Notes: generated by a model from the sequence alone, not told the origin. A stretch of 64,000 nt of DNA from Vombatus ursinus (GCF_900497805.2 NW_020954585.1:43695256-43759255); one strand, 5' to 3'; positions 36,855 through 49,975 are shown, numbered from the stretch's first letter. Program-made: numbers and translations.

Positions 36855-36975
36855 GCAGAAAGGTTAAATTACACACCATGAATCAGTGGCATACACAGCA
36901 AATGAACTGGCATTTGAATACAGATCTTCTGACTCCAAAATCATCTCTCCTTCCTCCTATTATACCATGTGGTCT
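36855..36975 (-). repeat. MIR-like element
   Basis: TTTGAATACAGATCTTCTGA and TCCTCCTATTATACCATG follow the reverse SINE head. Confidence 0.5.
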
Positions 36976-37032
36976 CTGTGACTTCTTTCTCCTTTCAACT
37001 CCCCAGTGGCACAGGGCACAGGAGTGCTAGCC

Positions 37033-37260
37033 TGTTATTGTTGCTGTAGTTTATCCTTCATTCTCAATGAGGACCATGACATCAGGAAGGTGATGCAATG
37101 ACTTGCAAGCGAACTGTATTTCAGTGAGGGAGAGCTGTGCAAAGTCACCAGCCTCACTATCTCCTCCAGAGCCATCTGGGTCCAGTGGCAAGATATAGAT
37201 CAGGACAACTGGAGATAGCCCCCAGAGTGCTGATCATGAAATATCAGAAAGAGTGCACAT
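37033..37260 (+). repeat. marsupial RTE-derived repeat
   Basis: CATTCTCAATGAGGACCATG, ACATCAGGAAGGTGATGCAA, GAGGGAGAGCTGTGCAAAGT and CACCAGCCTCACTATCTCC form a block I know from many marsupial loci. The exact family name is uncertain, and the strand given is that of the quoted motifs. Confidence 0.6.
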
Positions 37261-37284
37261 TCTGCCTCAGATGCTACCTGGATG

Positions 37285-37480
37285 ACACTCTGCCTCCTCT
37301 GTAAAATAAGGGGGTTAGATCAGATGGCCTCTAAGGTCCTTTTGCACTATAAATATGCATCTACAGTTACTCAGCAATTAAGCAGAATTAAGCAGTCCGA
37401 ATTCAGATCCTCTGACTCCAAATACAGGGCTCCTTCTAGATCATGCTTCCTCCCAATCAAAGGTCTATCACATGCAAAGC
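37285..37480. repeat. two short SINE remnants in opposite orientation
   Basis: 37285-37360 has CTCTGTAAAATAAGGGGGTT and TCAGATGGCCTCTAAGG (plus); 37370-37480 has TTCAGATCCTCTGACTCC (minus). Confidence 0.5.
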
Positions 37481-38734
37481 ACTCTATTTAGCCATCCTTT
37501 CCACAGGAGTACCTTTCTTAAGAGCTCCCTCTCAGTAGTAATCATTACATATGTATATACCTTCAGAAATCCTCAGTGTATCTGCAGAACGTCCTTCAAG
37601 GATTTAACTATTGTAAACACCCCAGTCCGGGGCTAGTGTCCACATCTGGATGACAGCATACTTTGCTTCCATCAGAGCAGCTTTAATTTAGGTATAGATT
37701 TTTCCCTCCTTCAGTTAACTCTTGAATGAAGCATTTGACACAAAGACTTTATTCTTAAAGATCAATTACTTATGTCTTATGCTTTAAAATGGTTTATCAA
37801 TCATCTTCCTTGGTTGTTTCTCAACACTTGGGTTGGTGCTGTCTTTTTTTTTTTTGATTCACTATTTTGTAGTAATTATAGAATGAGAAACAGAAGCTTG
37901 AAAAAAGATTCCCAAAGGCCAACTGATCTATGCTTCTACGTAGTCTTTGTCATTCCAGAGAAACAAAGAAGTGATGTACACCTTGCTGCAGAAGAGAAGG
38001 GAATGTTTCTTACTTCTATCAAATTAAGCCACGCAGGTTTTATGCAAGAGATTCTTGAAATTTTTGAAATGCTTTGTAAAAAAGCAATAGATTAAGGGTC
38101 TATGATAGAAGACTCTTTAACCTTAATGGGCAGTAGAAGTATAATGATGCCCAGCAACAGAGACTCCTGAACAAAGGAGGATGGTATTTGGCTTGAGACC
38201 TGACCACTGTGAGCCTCACACCGAATGCCGCCTGACTCTTCAGCATGGCTTGATTGCAGAATGGAGAAATTTTTGGAATGACTTATTCTTATTGCACTTT
38301 TGCATAGCACCTACATTTAGTGGTTTCCAATAGTAAGAAAGAACTGCCCTTGAGGAACAAGGCTTCACATAACTCCTGACATCAATGGGCTCTGTCCTTC
38401 GCACTATTAGCCTCTATGATGTTATAGTTTCACACTCTGCATCAGGAATTACCAGCAATTTCCATCTTTTGACACTGCAAACCAGAATTTCCTGCATCAA
38501 CACTAAATACATTTTGGTTGGTGTGAAAATGAACTGAAAGGATCTGGCTAAGTTCACGATCCTGGCTGCTACCTTTGCAGCTGATGGCATCGCTGACACC
38601 AAAACCATGCTGGCAGCTTAACTTCTGATATTGTTCTGATGTTGTGCAGCATCTACTAAAGCCAGAAGAAGAGTCAAGAACTCTAAACTCCTGTGTTTGC
38701 AGGCAAAAAACATTTAATCCTAATTTGTTTTACC

Positions 38735-38860
38735 TTTCTGGGGATTGCTTTTGTTTTTCTTAAATTGCTTCATTCTTTGTACTTGTTTCCCCAGTGCCTA
38801 GCACAATGGCTGCTAAGTAGCATGTGTTTAGTAAATGCGAGATGACTGACTGATCCTGAT
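38735..38860 (+). repeat. L2 LINE 3' end
   Basis: CCCCAGTGCCTAGCACAATG and TTTAGTAAATGCGAGATGAC. Confidence 0.7.
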
Positions 38861-39699
38861 GTTCTGAATGGTTGATGGATTGGAAGCCTCTCAGTGGAAC
38901 AAAGAAAGCATTTCAATTTGTGTTTTTTAAAAAAAAAAATTAAGTTTTATCCTTACTGAGTTAAACCCAGAAAAATGGCTGAACCAAATCATGTCTAAAT
39001 TACAAACTCCATAAATATTAAGCTGATTCTGAACCAGAGCTGCTTTAGTGGGCGAGTCAGGAAGAAGCCCACAATGTCAAGTCATGATACCCAGACAGAG
39101 CTGCCCCAAAGAAGAGCCAGAGCCCTTGGATTATCTACTTTGGGTAGTGTACTATGACACTGGCGTGTGAATAAAAGCAAGGTATAAAGCTTAAAAAGTA
39201 CAGCTAATCTAACTCTCTTGAGTCAAACTGACTTAGGACAATGTGAAAAGGCAAACTGGTGTTGTAAAACCAATGTGCTAGCTTTATATGCATGTGCACA
39301 GGAGGGGGCAGCAGGAAGGAGCAGCTGAACTATTTTCAAAAAGAGAAAAATATTTAAATAAGAAATTTCAAAATATCAACTACAAAGTTGTTCCATTTGA
39401 CTAAGACTTCTACAGATTTCTCTCTCCCTTCTTTTTTTCTTCTGGTAAGGGGAAATCCTCCCCTAGGTAGTTAAGATATTTGTCTTGGTCATAAAGTAAA
39501 AATTACTTGAATCGATTTCATGGTTTGTAAATGCAAAGGAAGGAAATATTCTTTACATACAAATTCCTAATCAGTCACATACTTCATCCAAGCTTTCTCT
39601 CTTCCTTCTCCTTTCCTCCAGCTTGAGGAAAATTCCCTTCTTTGAACCGCTATCAGAAGCAATGAATGAGATGGAATGAGTTGCCAGCCAGGCCCTTAC

Positions 39700-39847
39700 C
39701 TTTGCAGTGTCTGTGCAGCACATCTAATGCAGCAATGAGGAACTCGTGTGCATCCTGTTGCTCGTACCCTGCTAAATGTCGTGCATGCGTCCATACCAGG
39801 TGCAATAACCTATATGGAATGTGAGGAGATCGGTGCCCAGAGTAAAA
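39700..39847 (-). CDS. USP22: USP22 exon with QQDAHEF block (residues 231-279)
   Basis: This 148-base exon starts in frame with [12 protein letters not shown] and runs through [18 protein letters not shown] to LDVLHRHCK, leaving one base of the next glycine codon. The QQDAHEF block is a conserved USP element next to the active-site cleft. The acceptor ends GAGCAG and the donor is GTAAGG. Residue 243 reads Arg where human has Lys (from memory); otherwise the peptide looks unchanged. The exon is isolated between a 22 kb intron upstream and a 14 kb intron downstream, both dense in repeats. Confidence 0.97.
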
Positions 39848-40964
39848 CTGCTCAAAGAAAAGAAAAACTTATTGTGAATAAATATTATACTTTGCACTCA
39901 AAACACACCAAAAAGAAAAAAAAATATACTACACTCCTGAGTTTTTAAGGAAGTTAGTTTGCTGATGAAAATGGTTCAATTTCCTTTAAACATTAAATCA
40001 AAATGAAGACACAGCTTGCAAGAATGGAAAATACTGGACATTTTAAGCATGATTGAGATAGCCTTTCCCTCCCACCTCTGATCTCCTGTTTTTGAAGCAG
40101 ATAAGCCTGGTGATGAATTGTGACACAGTGAGAGCAGACCAAGTACAAGTGAAGCTGTCAACTTCTCTCCAACATTTACTTGCCAACAATATATTAATGT
40201 AATAATTAGCCAAATGGACCTACACAGGTATCTAAGGTAGAGAGGAATCTTTACAGCATGACTCACTTATTGTAAAATTTCTGCTGTTTAAAGACCTCAG
40301 ACCCTGAGTAAAGAAAAACTGGAAATAAACGCACCAATACAAACATTCCATAAACAAAAGAGTTAAGGAGTTATACTTGAAAGGCAATGTTAGACTCAAG
40401 AATAAATTTTAAACAGTTAACATGGATTATAATATTTGCTTCCTGCCACTGGGGCTGAGGCTGGCAAAAATCTGTCTCTTCAAATGTGGACAATGCCACA
40501 CATTCAAGTGAGGTTTTGCTTAAAACATTTCAAAAATGAGTTGTCTTCCCCATTTATGCAAAACTCACTGACCAAACAAACAGAGAAACCTACAGGACTA
40601 TTATCACTACCAAAATCATGTGCTAGAATTTGATGAAATACTCTTCATGATATGAAATAAAATATGCACCAGCCCAAAAGCCTATCCTATTACTGTGGGT
40701 AGAGAAGACAATTATTTCAGGATTTGATTAGACCTTAACAACAACAAAATCTTTTCCCATCTCTTTTATTCATTATTCAAAGAGAAAGGCATAATAAAAG
40801 AAAATGTTTTATTTAAAGGTATACAGTAGGAAAAAAATCAGAAACAAGAAAAATTCACCATTTTTATGATGACCCCTGACTACTGCTCACTTGCCTCACA
40901 GAGATTTCTTCCAATGCACTATTCTTTGTTCAATGGGAAACAGCATCTCCACAGCCAGACAATG

Positions 40965-40992
40965 CAAAAAAAAAAAAAAAAAAAAAAAAAAA
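40965..40992. repeat. poly(A) run
   Basis: About 28 consecutive A before GCTTTCTC. No retrocopy body is recognisable upstream. Confidence 0.75.
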
Positions 40993-41964
40993 GCTTTCTC
41001 TTTATAAAAAAGATCAATAGAGAAAAGATGCCAGCAAGAATGACAGTGGTGCTAGAGCACTTGAGTGGAAACTGAAATCTGCTGATGCTGCTGCTATTCA
41101 ACATAATTCAAGAAACTGCAGCAATAAAACTTGTCTATAGCATAGCTCTGTGCAATTAGTCTTAGAGCACACTGGTCATTTTAACCAATAGCACTCTCTA
41201 AGGACTCCACTGCAGACATCAGACCTAGCAGCAGATTTTACTTTATAGAGATGAGGCGAGGCTTCATTATGATGAAAGAAATCTATTAAGCACTCTGTCA
41301 AATAACTGGTTGTTCAGTTATGGAAAGAGAAAACCCATCCAATCAAAATACTATGAAAAGGTTAGCAGTCTGCTCAGACTGTATCTACTAATATTACAGA
41401 TGCATCTTCATTTATAAAGGAAAGGAAATTATGGCCTTTTAAACACAGAATTTTTTTTTTAAAGAAGAAAATTCTATTGAAGAATAATAAACATGGAAAT
41501 AGAGGCATGAGTAAAGAAGCATTGTTAGCAATCATTAAATATACTTTATTTCTTTCATCATAAGTGCTCAGGAGCTCAAAGAACCAGCATCTCATTAATA
41601 GGTCTTAACCAGTAGGAGGCAGAATGGGATGGAGTAGGAAATCGGAAACCCTTAAACAGGTTTAGGTTTGTGCCCATTCAAGGGTATCTTATTTAAATGT
41701 GAATTGTAGCTGCATACTTAAGGTTAAGATTCAGAATATAAACCAAGTTTAAAACACTATTAGAAATAATATCTAAATGTAAGTAGGTGTGCTCAATGCC
41801 CAGGCATTGCTATTTTATAACAAGTTCAGGAAGCCAGTGTCCATGAACAGCCCTGATCTAAGGAATTCTCTGTGTCCCATCTCAAGCCTTGAGCTATTTC
41901 TTACAATCTAGACACTTATACTCTTAGGCAGACAGAATGATGGCAACTTGACCTCTGGTTAGTT

Positions 41965-42070
41965 CTGTGGAATATTAAAGCCAGAAAGGGCCTTACAGAT
42001 GAGGAAAATGAGGCCCATAGAAAACAAGTAATTTACTACCAGTTACACAGCTAGTAAATGACAGACTTGA
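41965..42070 (-). repeat. MIR-like element
   Basis: CCAGAAAGGGCCTTACAGAT, GAGGAAAATGAGGCCCATAG and TTACACAGCTAGTAAATGAC. Confidence 0.65.
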
Positions 42071-42879
42071 TAGTACCGTGTTAATTATATTGTCCAAACT
42101 GTTGATGTTATTCCTTTAGATCTGAAAAACATGAGGTCTTTTTCAGGTTTCAGCAGATACTGCCTCTATCAAAGTCCCTAATCCCCAACCACTCTGAAAA
42201 ACAATTTGCTGATAATTTGCTTATATAAGGAAGAGCACCTTCAAACGGTAGGATGTTCGAGTAAAGGAGGAGGAGGGTCTTTGGAGAGGGTGTCCCAAAA
42301 GTCTAAATGCAAGTTTGAAGCTTTAATAATTTTAAACTGCATTAAGATTTTTTTGATACCTTTTATAACTTTCTCACTGCAAAACCTCAAAATAAAAAAA
42401 AATACACTAAATAAAAGTAATTATAATTGCAGCAAGAAGAAAAGAAAGGAATTCTGCCACACAAGGTAAAACTGTCTGAAATAAAAATGGCAAGATGCAC
42501 AGCAGCACATTCCCACTGACCTTAACCACTTACAATGAACAATTCAACAGGCTTGTGTTTCAAGCTTTGCCTTCCCTGGCCGTGAGCAGGTCTGAACCCC
42601 ACCACATCCCTCATATTAACAGGAAGGGAGTACTGAACTCATCCAGCCCAACAAAAGAAAGGCTGAACATTTATGAAATGGAAAGGGCAGAGCTAGGCAG
42701 AGGGTATGGGACTTCCACAGTGTGGATCAGGGAGGCACTGACCTAGTTGTGGCCCTTTCCCCACAGAGCTTGTACACTGTACGGACCACCCTCATAAACC
42801 AAGCAGGCCATAGATGCTGGTCAGTCTCAGCAGCCTGGAAAGTGATGCAATGGAGGAAACAAAGTACAGGAGTCAGACA

Positions 42880-43783
42880 TGGCACTGATCAGAATCAAGG
42901 CGGTGCACAGCAAGAAGGCTGTAAAAGAAACTCTCAGCAGATATACTAGCAATGAGGTTTAAAGAAATAAGGGAAGTGAATAGATAAGCCAGAAAAAGAT
43001 AAGATAGAATAAAAAAAGGAAAAATTATGCAACGATGAAGGGCAAACCCCCAAACTCCAAATGAAAAAGAAAGCAAATGAATTATACAAGACCCCAAAAC
43101 AATAAACCAAAAAGAAACCACAGAATGGTTCAAATAGGAAATAAAAATAAAGGACATAAAAATCAAAAAGAGAATGGAAACTAAGGTAGAAATCAGAGCT
43201 CTCAAAAATGAAAATCAGTAAGATAAATGAGAGCATAGACAATTAAGACCACTCGGTGGAGAATGTCTCCAAAACAAGTCAAATGAGTTTAGTTTCAAAT
43301 CTGCTATTCTTTTAACTTTTTTCTTACAAAAAAAAAATGGGGGTGGGGGAGGTGGGTGAATAGCAAATTTAAAACTAAAACTCACAGACCATGAAGAAAA
43401 TTTAATAGAACAGAAGCAAACTTATCAACATTTGAAGAAATATGAATAAGCCTAAGTGACTGTGAAGACAGGCTGTGCAGAGATAACTTAAGGATCATAG
43501 GTCTATCAGAAAAATAACGATGATCTAAAAAGCTTGAAAATCATAATTCAGAAAATAATGTGAAAATTGCTCAGAAGTACTGAAAGCTCAGGGTTAAGTA
43601 TAGATTGATAAAATTCACAAACTGTTACCAAAGAGAACTCCCAAGCTTAAAATACAAAGAAACATAATATTTAAACTATAAGCTTTAAAATGTCAAATGC
43701 CAAAGACAGCAAGTGGCAAAGATAAAGACCTTGAGCTATCAAGAAAAAACAATTTGATATACCAACATCACCAAAATTTATAA
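42880..43783 (+). repeat. L1 LINE ORF1 relic
   Basis: Read across frames it gives EDRLCRDNLRIIGLSEK, the L1 ORF1 block usually reading NLRIIGxPE, then IDKIHKLLPKRTPKLK and RNIIF, matching IxRIHRTPxxRxPKxxTPRNII. Many stops; the copy is old. A purine-rich tract with G runs (43338-43358) lies inside it. Confidence 0.68.
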
Positions 43784-43905
43784 ATCAACCAATAAGCATT
43801 TATTACATTATGGGCCAGACCCTGTGCTAGTAGTTAGGGATACAAAACCAAACCAAAGGGGCTCCTGGCCTAACATTCTACTGAGTGAGAACATATCTGT
43901 ACATA
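43784..43905 (-). repeat. L2 LINE terminal segment (part of a split L2)
   Basis: CAATAAGCATTTATTACATT, CCCTGTGCTAGTAGTTAGGG and GGCCTAACATTCTACTGAG are the reversed L2 end. The ORF2 part of a same-strand L2 resumes at about 44745, so this may be one element interrupted by the hAT copy and the gap region. Confidence 0.75.
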
Positions 43906-43934
43906 AGCATGCTGAGAAGCAGCAGGGTAAAGTG

Positions 43935-44147
43935 CAGGTGCCAAACACATGGCCTATGGGTCTCTACATTGCAAAATGCGGCCTGAACCAGATTAGAATG
44001 TTATTGAGGAATATATTTAACAAAATAAATCACAATATAATAGAATACAGATAATGTTAATATGTGGTTTTCCAAGTTGTTATGCAGCCTACAGGGATCC
44101 TTATGGACAGGTTAGCGGCCCCTTTCTATTTAAGTTTGACACTACTG
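43935..44147. mobile_element. hAT-type non-autonomous DNA transposon
   Basis: The 213-base element starts CAGGTGCCAAACACATGGCC and ends AGTTTGACACTACTG. The ends are imperfect inverted copies with the hAT-like CAG start and CTG end. Flanks GTAAAGTG (43927-43934) and GTATAGAG (44148-44155) match at 6 of 8 positions, the target duplication length expected for hAT. Confidence 0.65.
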
Positions 44148-44170
44148 GTATAGAGGACACAGAGTTGCCC

Positions 44171-44570
44171 NNNNNNNNNNNNNNNNNNNNNNNNNNNNNN
44201 NNNNNNNNNNNNNNNNNNNNNNNNNNNNNNNNNNNNNNNNNNNNNNNNNNNNNNNNNNNNNNNNNNNNNNNNNNNNNNNNNNNNNNNNNNNNNNNNNNNN
44301 NNNNNNNNNNNNNNNNNNNNNNNNNNNNNNNNNNNNNNNNNNNNNNNNNNNNNNNNNNNNNNNNNNNNNNNNNNNNNNNNNNNNNNNNNNNNNNNNNNNN
44401 NNNNNNNNNNNNNNNNNNNNNNNNNNNNNNNNNNNNNNNNNNNNNNNNNNNNNNNNNNNNNNNNNNNNNNNNNNNNNNNNNNNNNNNNNNNNNNNNNNNN
44501 NNNNNNNNNNNNNNNNNNNNNNNNNNNNNNNNNNNNNNNNNNNNNNNNNNNNNNNNNNNNNNNNNNNNNN
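44171..44570. other. assembly gap (400 N)
   Basis: Exactly 400 undetermined bases abut a TG microsatellite, which probably caused the gap; the true length is unknown. Confidence 0.97.
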
Positions 44571-44725
<155 letters not shown>

Positions 44726-44744
44726 CGCATGCGCGCAAGACAGA

Positions 44745-45540
44745 GAGAGACAAAAAGGCAGACTTGTGCTTTAGGAAAACCACTCTGGCAGGTGTGTGGC
44801 AAATGGCACAGAGGAAGAAGACACTTGAGGCAGAGAAAACAATTAGAAAACTATTGCAATTGAACTGGGGTGGAGGCCACATGAGCAGACAGAAGGGAAC
44901 AGATAGGAATGGCATTGTGGAGGATAAAACAAGAGCCACCAACTGATTAGCTCTGGGATGGGTGTGCGAGGAGATGAGCAACGACAGACAATGCCAACGT
45001 CGTGGACCTAAGCACCTGGCAGGATGGGGCTGCTCTCAGCAGACACAAGGAAGGAGGCCACGTCTGAGGGGAAAGTGAGTTGTTTTGAACATAATGACTT
45101 TGAGACGTCCACAGGACAACTTGTCTGAGGTGGTTATAGGGGAAGGGAAGAGATATGGGAGTCGTCTGCACAGAGGGGATGACTGAACCTATGGGAGCTG
45201 GTTAAACTACCAAGTGAGAGAGACAGAGAGAGAAAGGGCCTCCTGAGAACACTGGGACACAGACACAGTTAGGGGTGAGACAGCAAAGGAGCAGAACCAA
45301 GAGAGCAGCGTCACAGAAACCCCTGGGAGAGTATGAAGGAAGAAAGGGTGATCAACAGTGACAAACGCCACAGAGAGGTCAAGAAGCATGAAGACTGAGA
45401 AAAGGCCATCAAATTTGGGAAGAGACCACTGTTCACTTTGGAGAGAGTGGTGGCAGTTGAGTAATGAGGCCAGAAGCCAATGTGCAATGGGTTGAGAAGT
45501 AGAAAAGTGGTCCAGCATCCACATCGAGCACTGCACTACG
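44745..45540 (-). repeat. L2 LINE ORF2 (reverse transcriptase) relic
   Basis: The minus frame contains FSVFMLLDLSVAFVTVDHPF and GVSVTLLSWF, the L2 RT block normally reading LLDLSAAFDTVDH and GISGTALSWF. The catalytic Asp of AFDT is replaced by Val (AFVT), so it is dead. Motifs GGGAGTCGTCTGCACAGAGG and GGTGATCAACAGTGAC mark the rest. Confidence 0.85.
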
Positions 45541-45944
45541 CCAGGCCCTGGGTGAGATGGAAAATTTAAATAATCCAGGGTTCCTCTCTCAAGGAGCTTA
45601 CATTCTGAGTCTCAGTTTCCCTATAAATGGGCATAACACTACTTTTGGTGCCTATTTCACAGGCTATTACAAGGAAAGTCCCTTGCAAATATCAGAATTA
45701 TTGTTGTTATTTCTTAATGATAATTGTTTAGTCAATTTGTTTAATTTTCAAATATTTAAAAAAATAGTATGAGCAAGAGTTTTACCTGGAATCTCTAAAT
45801 CTCTGTTACGCATTCAGTAGTTTTTTATTAAGGTCTACCTATGACAACAAATACCAAACAACCTAACTGGAGGGGAAAAAACTAAAAACAAATAACTTTG
45901 ACTCCTCATCTAAATTTTTTTTCTCTCTTGTCTAAATTTTATGC

Positions 45945-46155
45945 ATTTTTTAAGGCTCCCTGGTCTAGTGGAAAGAATTTTGGACTTTGGATTTGTAAGA
46001 CCCTGGCTCAAGTGCACTTGCAGCTTTGTGACTACAAGTCATGTAACCTCTATGAGCTTCAGTTTCCCCATCTACAAAGTGGGGATAATATCTACCGGTT
46101 CAGAGAACTGTCTTAGGGAAGCATTCTGTAAACTGTAAGGTGTAACATTATTAAC
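45945..46155 (+). repeat. MIR/MAR1-type SINE
   Basis: GGTCTAGTGGAAAGAATTTT, CAGTTTCCCCATCTACAAAG and GGGGATAATATCTACCGG. Confidence 0.75.
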
Positions 46156-46794
46156 AAAGGCCCTACCCAAGCTCAGTCTCTGCCAGTGAAAATCTTCCAT
46201 AATTACTTCCACATTCTCTAAACTCCCTTCTCCTTTGAATTCCTACTGCACCTCTAGACTCGGACACAACATTCAGGATTTACCTCAGGAAAATTACAAA
46301 TTCTTTTAAGAACCTCAAACTTCTCCCTAAAATAAAGGCTCATCTTTTTTATATTAATATTCTTCTGGTGTTCTCTGGTTGTGAGTGATAAGCATGCTGC
46401 CATCTCCAAAGAATTAAAATTGATTATTTCTCAGAGAGAGCATAGAAGAGGTCCATGATGGGTATGAGCAGGCAGTAACACGTAACCAATAAGAAACTAC
46501 AAAGAAAAATCCAAACAACAAAGAATTGTGTGACTGAAAAAGAAGACCAGTCACATCATGAGAATAAGGGTTAACCAATGGATGGCCTACAGTATGTACT
46601 CCATACTGGTACCCTCAGGAGAAATCAAGCAAAGGTGCAAGCATATTTGGTGATCCTCTATCCCTATGACAAGCTTATGGGAGGACAGACAAGAGTCACC
46701 CAGGCAGGCATGGTTGGGTTAGGATCTGTGTCACTGGAGGGAACACAGAAATCAATAAGATCACGAACTCATTTGAGAATGTGAGTTTAAGGAT

Positions 46795-46995
46795 GGCAAA
46801 GGACTTCATATATATTATATTTGAGTCTTACCACAACCAGGTGAAGTTGACTCTACAAGTCTATTCTTATTTTATATATGAAAAAACTGAGGCTCAGGGA
46901 GGTTAAGTGGCTTCCTTATGGCCACACAGTAAGTATAAGATAGAGGATTTAATCCCTGGACTTCCTAACACCTAGTTGGCTATATCATTTTGCCT
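46795..46995 (-). repeat. MIR-family element
   Basis: AAAAACTGAGGCTCAGGGAG, GTTAAGTGGCTTCCTTATGG and CCACACAGTAAGTATAAGA. Confidence 0.75.
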
Positions 46996-48204
46996 CTCAA
47001 AAGAGAAAGGAGCTATATTAGAAACAAGATACTGACCTGGACACCCCTTTCCCCTCTTCAAAAAAAAAAAGTTTGCAAATGGTGTTGGCATCTGTGGGGA
47101 AATATGTTATTTATCACCTTTGGTTCTATTTATGGAGGACAGGTGCAGAGTTTAGAGGACAATTTCTCTTAGCTTGATCTCATTTACACAGAGTAGCTCC
47201 CTATACCAATTCTAATGTTCACTTTACCTGGCTTCTCCTACATAGTTCAAAAACAAACAAATTTAAAAAAAAAAAAAACTTCTTGACTAATGCTAAACCC
47301 TGAGGGTTGGCTTAGTGTGACAGCTTGATATTTAGTTGAAGGAATCTGTCAACAGACACAGCGCTGGCTAGCATTACATTCACTTAATCTACATTTCCAA
47401 CTTCCTCTCACTCCAGTCTTTGGGAGGGAAGCAGAAGATATCCTTGCCAATCTTGTTAAGTTGTAGAAAAGTATGGGTGGCAGGAGGAAATACAGAACAT
47501 TGATAAGCCCCCTCTGGGGCCTCCATCATTGGGTAGATTTAATCACATTCATATCCTAATTTAGGTCACAAGCCAGTGGTGGCAAAAAAGCAAGCGCAAT
47601 AAATTCCACATGTCTGCAGCTCACTAAACCAGCACATTATATTTCTGCAATTTAAGGGGAGTTGTGATCTTTCCCCTATTTGCTCTCTACTGGAAGTATG
47701 TAAGCCTTTGCTCCATTATATTTCAAATGAGAGGGAACTGTTAAAGCAGCAGAAGCTAAAATGTTAATTGCTGCAATTACTTATTCTAAAAGCATAACAT
47801 GTGTGGTGCTTAAAAAAAAAAATCTCCCATCTTCATCTAATGAAATTTCACTGGGGATGGAGAGAGGTTGGAGGGCTTCTCTGTGGTAGAAATTTTTTAA
47901 ATTCTTAAAGAGAAAATGTCTCTACCTAGATTGCTGCCCTGCTACAAATGGCAACATCATTACCTTAAAAACCTGACTACTTGCTAATTAACGTTCCTTA
48001 TCCTTCACTTTTCCCATGATGACCCCAGAACAATTTTACTTAAATTTGAAGTTAAATTGCAGTCCCAAAATACACTTGTAGAGTATTTTAAAACTATGTT
48101 CCGAGTTACCTGAAATTATTACACATAAAAAAGATGGTCAATACTGTACTGGTGGCTTAGGATGGAACTTTAAAAATTTTATATTTATTGTGCAATATAC
48201 AATA

Positions 48205-48345
48205 ATCATGAGTGACATTAACATAACACTTTTTACAATGATTTTATATAATGTTATCTCATTTAAGCCTCACAAGAAACCTCAGAGGTAAATATAAGGT
48301 TCAGAGACATAAGTGACTTGCCTATGGTATTTCAATTGTATGTGG
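48205..48345 (-). repeat. MIR-family element
   Basis: GTTATCTCATTTAAGCCTCA, CAGAGACATAAGTGACTTGC and a short remainder. Confidence 0.65.
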
Positions 48346-48789
48346 TGGAGGGAGGGCCAGAGAGGCTGGCTGAAACCAGGGCTGCCCCAAACTCTAGCCC
48401 CACCCCCTCCTGATGAGGAGGAAAGACTGGTCACAACAGGAGGTGGAACAGAACCATTCTCTAGTCCACTTGCCACAGTGGTCCTAGAGATGATTGTGCA
48501 GATGATGCTGACATGAAATCTCTTTTTGTAAAGGATCAGCACATAGTTCTCAACAAAGATAAAAAAACTGATAAGAAAAAAAAAGATAATGTATGGATAG
48601 TGCGGCTGACAGACTGGACAACTCTTAACTTTCACAGAGTCAGATTCTTTATTCTAAGAACTATGTTCCAAGGTTCTAAGTTCCACAGCCAAGCACATCG
48701 AGTCTAATTATGTTCCTGGGCTTCAGCTCATCAATGTTGCTTCTTAAGGGAGGCAAGAGTTCAGAAGAGTCTGGTCTTGACTCTAACTG

Positions 48790-49975
48790 CAAAGTACAAA
48801 TGACCACATAAAACATGCCCTAAATCACTAAAAGCAAGAGAAATAGGAATTAAAACAATTCTGAGGTTTTGCCTCACACCATACAAACTGGCCAAGATGA
48901 CTGAGTGACCTCTCTACAACGCCCCAGGAAACTCCATTATTGGGATAACCTCTCATCAGCCTTGGGACTCCACCTCATTGCCCTCTGTCCCTCTGGATGG
49001 TGGGGCCGTGAACTCCAAACCTCAATTTAGGGAGAGAGCCCAGCTCAGCTATCTTCTCATCTTACATGGCTGCACTAGTGTGGGACTTCTCCAACTGACC
49101 TGTCCATCATGTCCTAGAGGCTGGTACCTTCTCTTTTTCCCCCACCCTAGCTTTTGTTTTCCGCTATCTGATTGTAAGTTCTTTGAGGGCATGGACTGTT
49201 TTTATTTTGTTTTTGTATCCCCAGGGCTTAGCATGGTGCCTGGCACATAGGAGGTGCTTAATAAATGTTTACCGATTAATAGCCAAAATCAGAAAATCTA
49301 TTGAGATGAGAGACGCGCTGATATCGGTGTAACTGTGAAGTGGTCCAATCATTCTGGATATTAATTTGAAGTTAGGAAAGAAAAGTGACTATACTGACCA
49401 TAGCCTTAGACCTAATAGTCCTACTATTGGAAATATACTCATTCCAAAGATCAAATATGTATCAAAATATTCATAGACACACTCTTTGTAGTAGCAAAGA
49501 ATTGGAAACAAAGTGGGTGCCCATCATCTGGGGAACAGCTAAAAAAACTTTTGCATATGAATGGAATGGAATATTAATGTGCAATAAAAAATTATAAAAT
49601 GAGAAATTCAGAGAAACATGGGAAGGTTTATATGAACTGATGCAGAGGAAACAAGCAGAATCCAGAGAATACTGTTACACAATGACTAACACAATGTAAA
49701 TACAATGATCACTAGAAGGAAGGCGAACTTTTGAGTAACTAAAAAAACCAATGAAGGTCCTGGGAGACAGATCATGAAACATACCTCCTCCATCACAGCT
49801 GAGAACCAGAGGACTACTAGTACAAAATATTTATACATTGTCAGATGCAGTTATTACATCAGATGTTTTGCTTGTTTTTCTTTGTCATTAGGGAGGGCTC
49901 AATCTGGAGGGGGATGTGTGAAAAGACTGTAATGTAAAGACAAAAGATATCAATAACTCATTTTAAAAAACAAAG
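48790..49975 (+). repeat. L1 LINE 3' end, split by an L2-tailed insert
   Basis: Left part to about 48904: GAATTAAAACAATTCTGAGG, TTTTGCCTCACACCATAC. Right part from 49281: CTATTGGAAATATACTCATT, AAAGAATTGGAAACAAAGTG, GTGCCCATCATCTGGGGAAC, GAAACAAGCAGAATCCAGAG and TTAGGGAGGGCTCAATCTGG. Together they follow the marsupial L1 ORF2 end and 3' UTR. Confidence 0.8.
48905..49280 (+). mobile_element. L2-tailed insertion inside L1
   Basis: Ends in TGTATCCCCAGGGCTTAGCA, TGGTGCCTGGCACATAGGAG and CTTAATAAATG, the L2 terminus; the 5' 250 bases are not identified. Flanking GGCCAAGATGAC and AGCCAAAATCAG may be a decayed target duplication. Confidence 0.7.

Noticed and set aside
38100-38640. Possible processed pseudogene
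   Set aside because: Phrases such as LAATFAADGIADTKTM look protein-like, but I could not match them to any family.
43338-43358. G-quadruplex candidate
   Set aside because: G runs are present, but the tract lies in an old L1 relic and spacing is irregular; no functional context.
46550-46790. Possible RTE C-terminal region
   Set aside because: The reading frame vaguely resembles RTE ends but no motif is firm enough.
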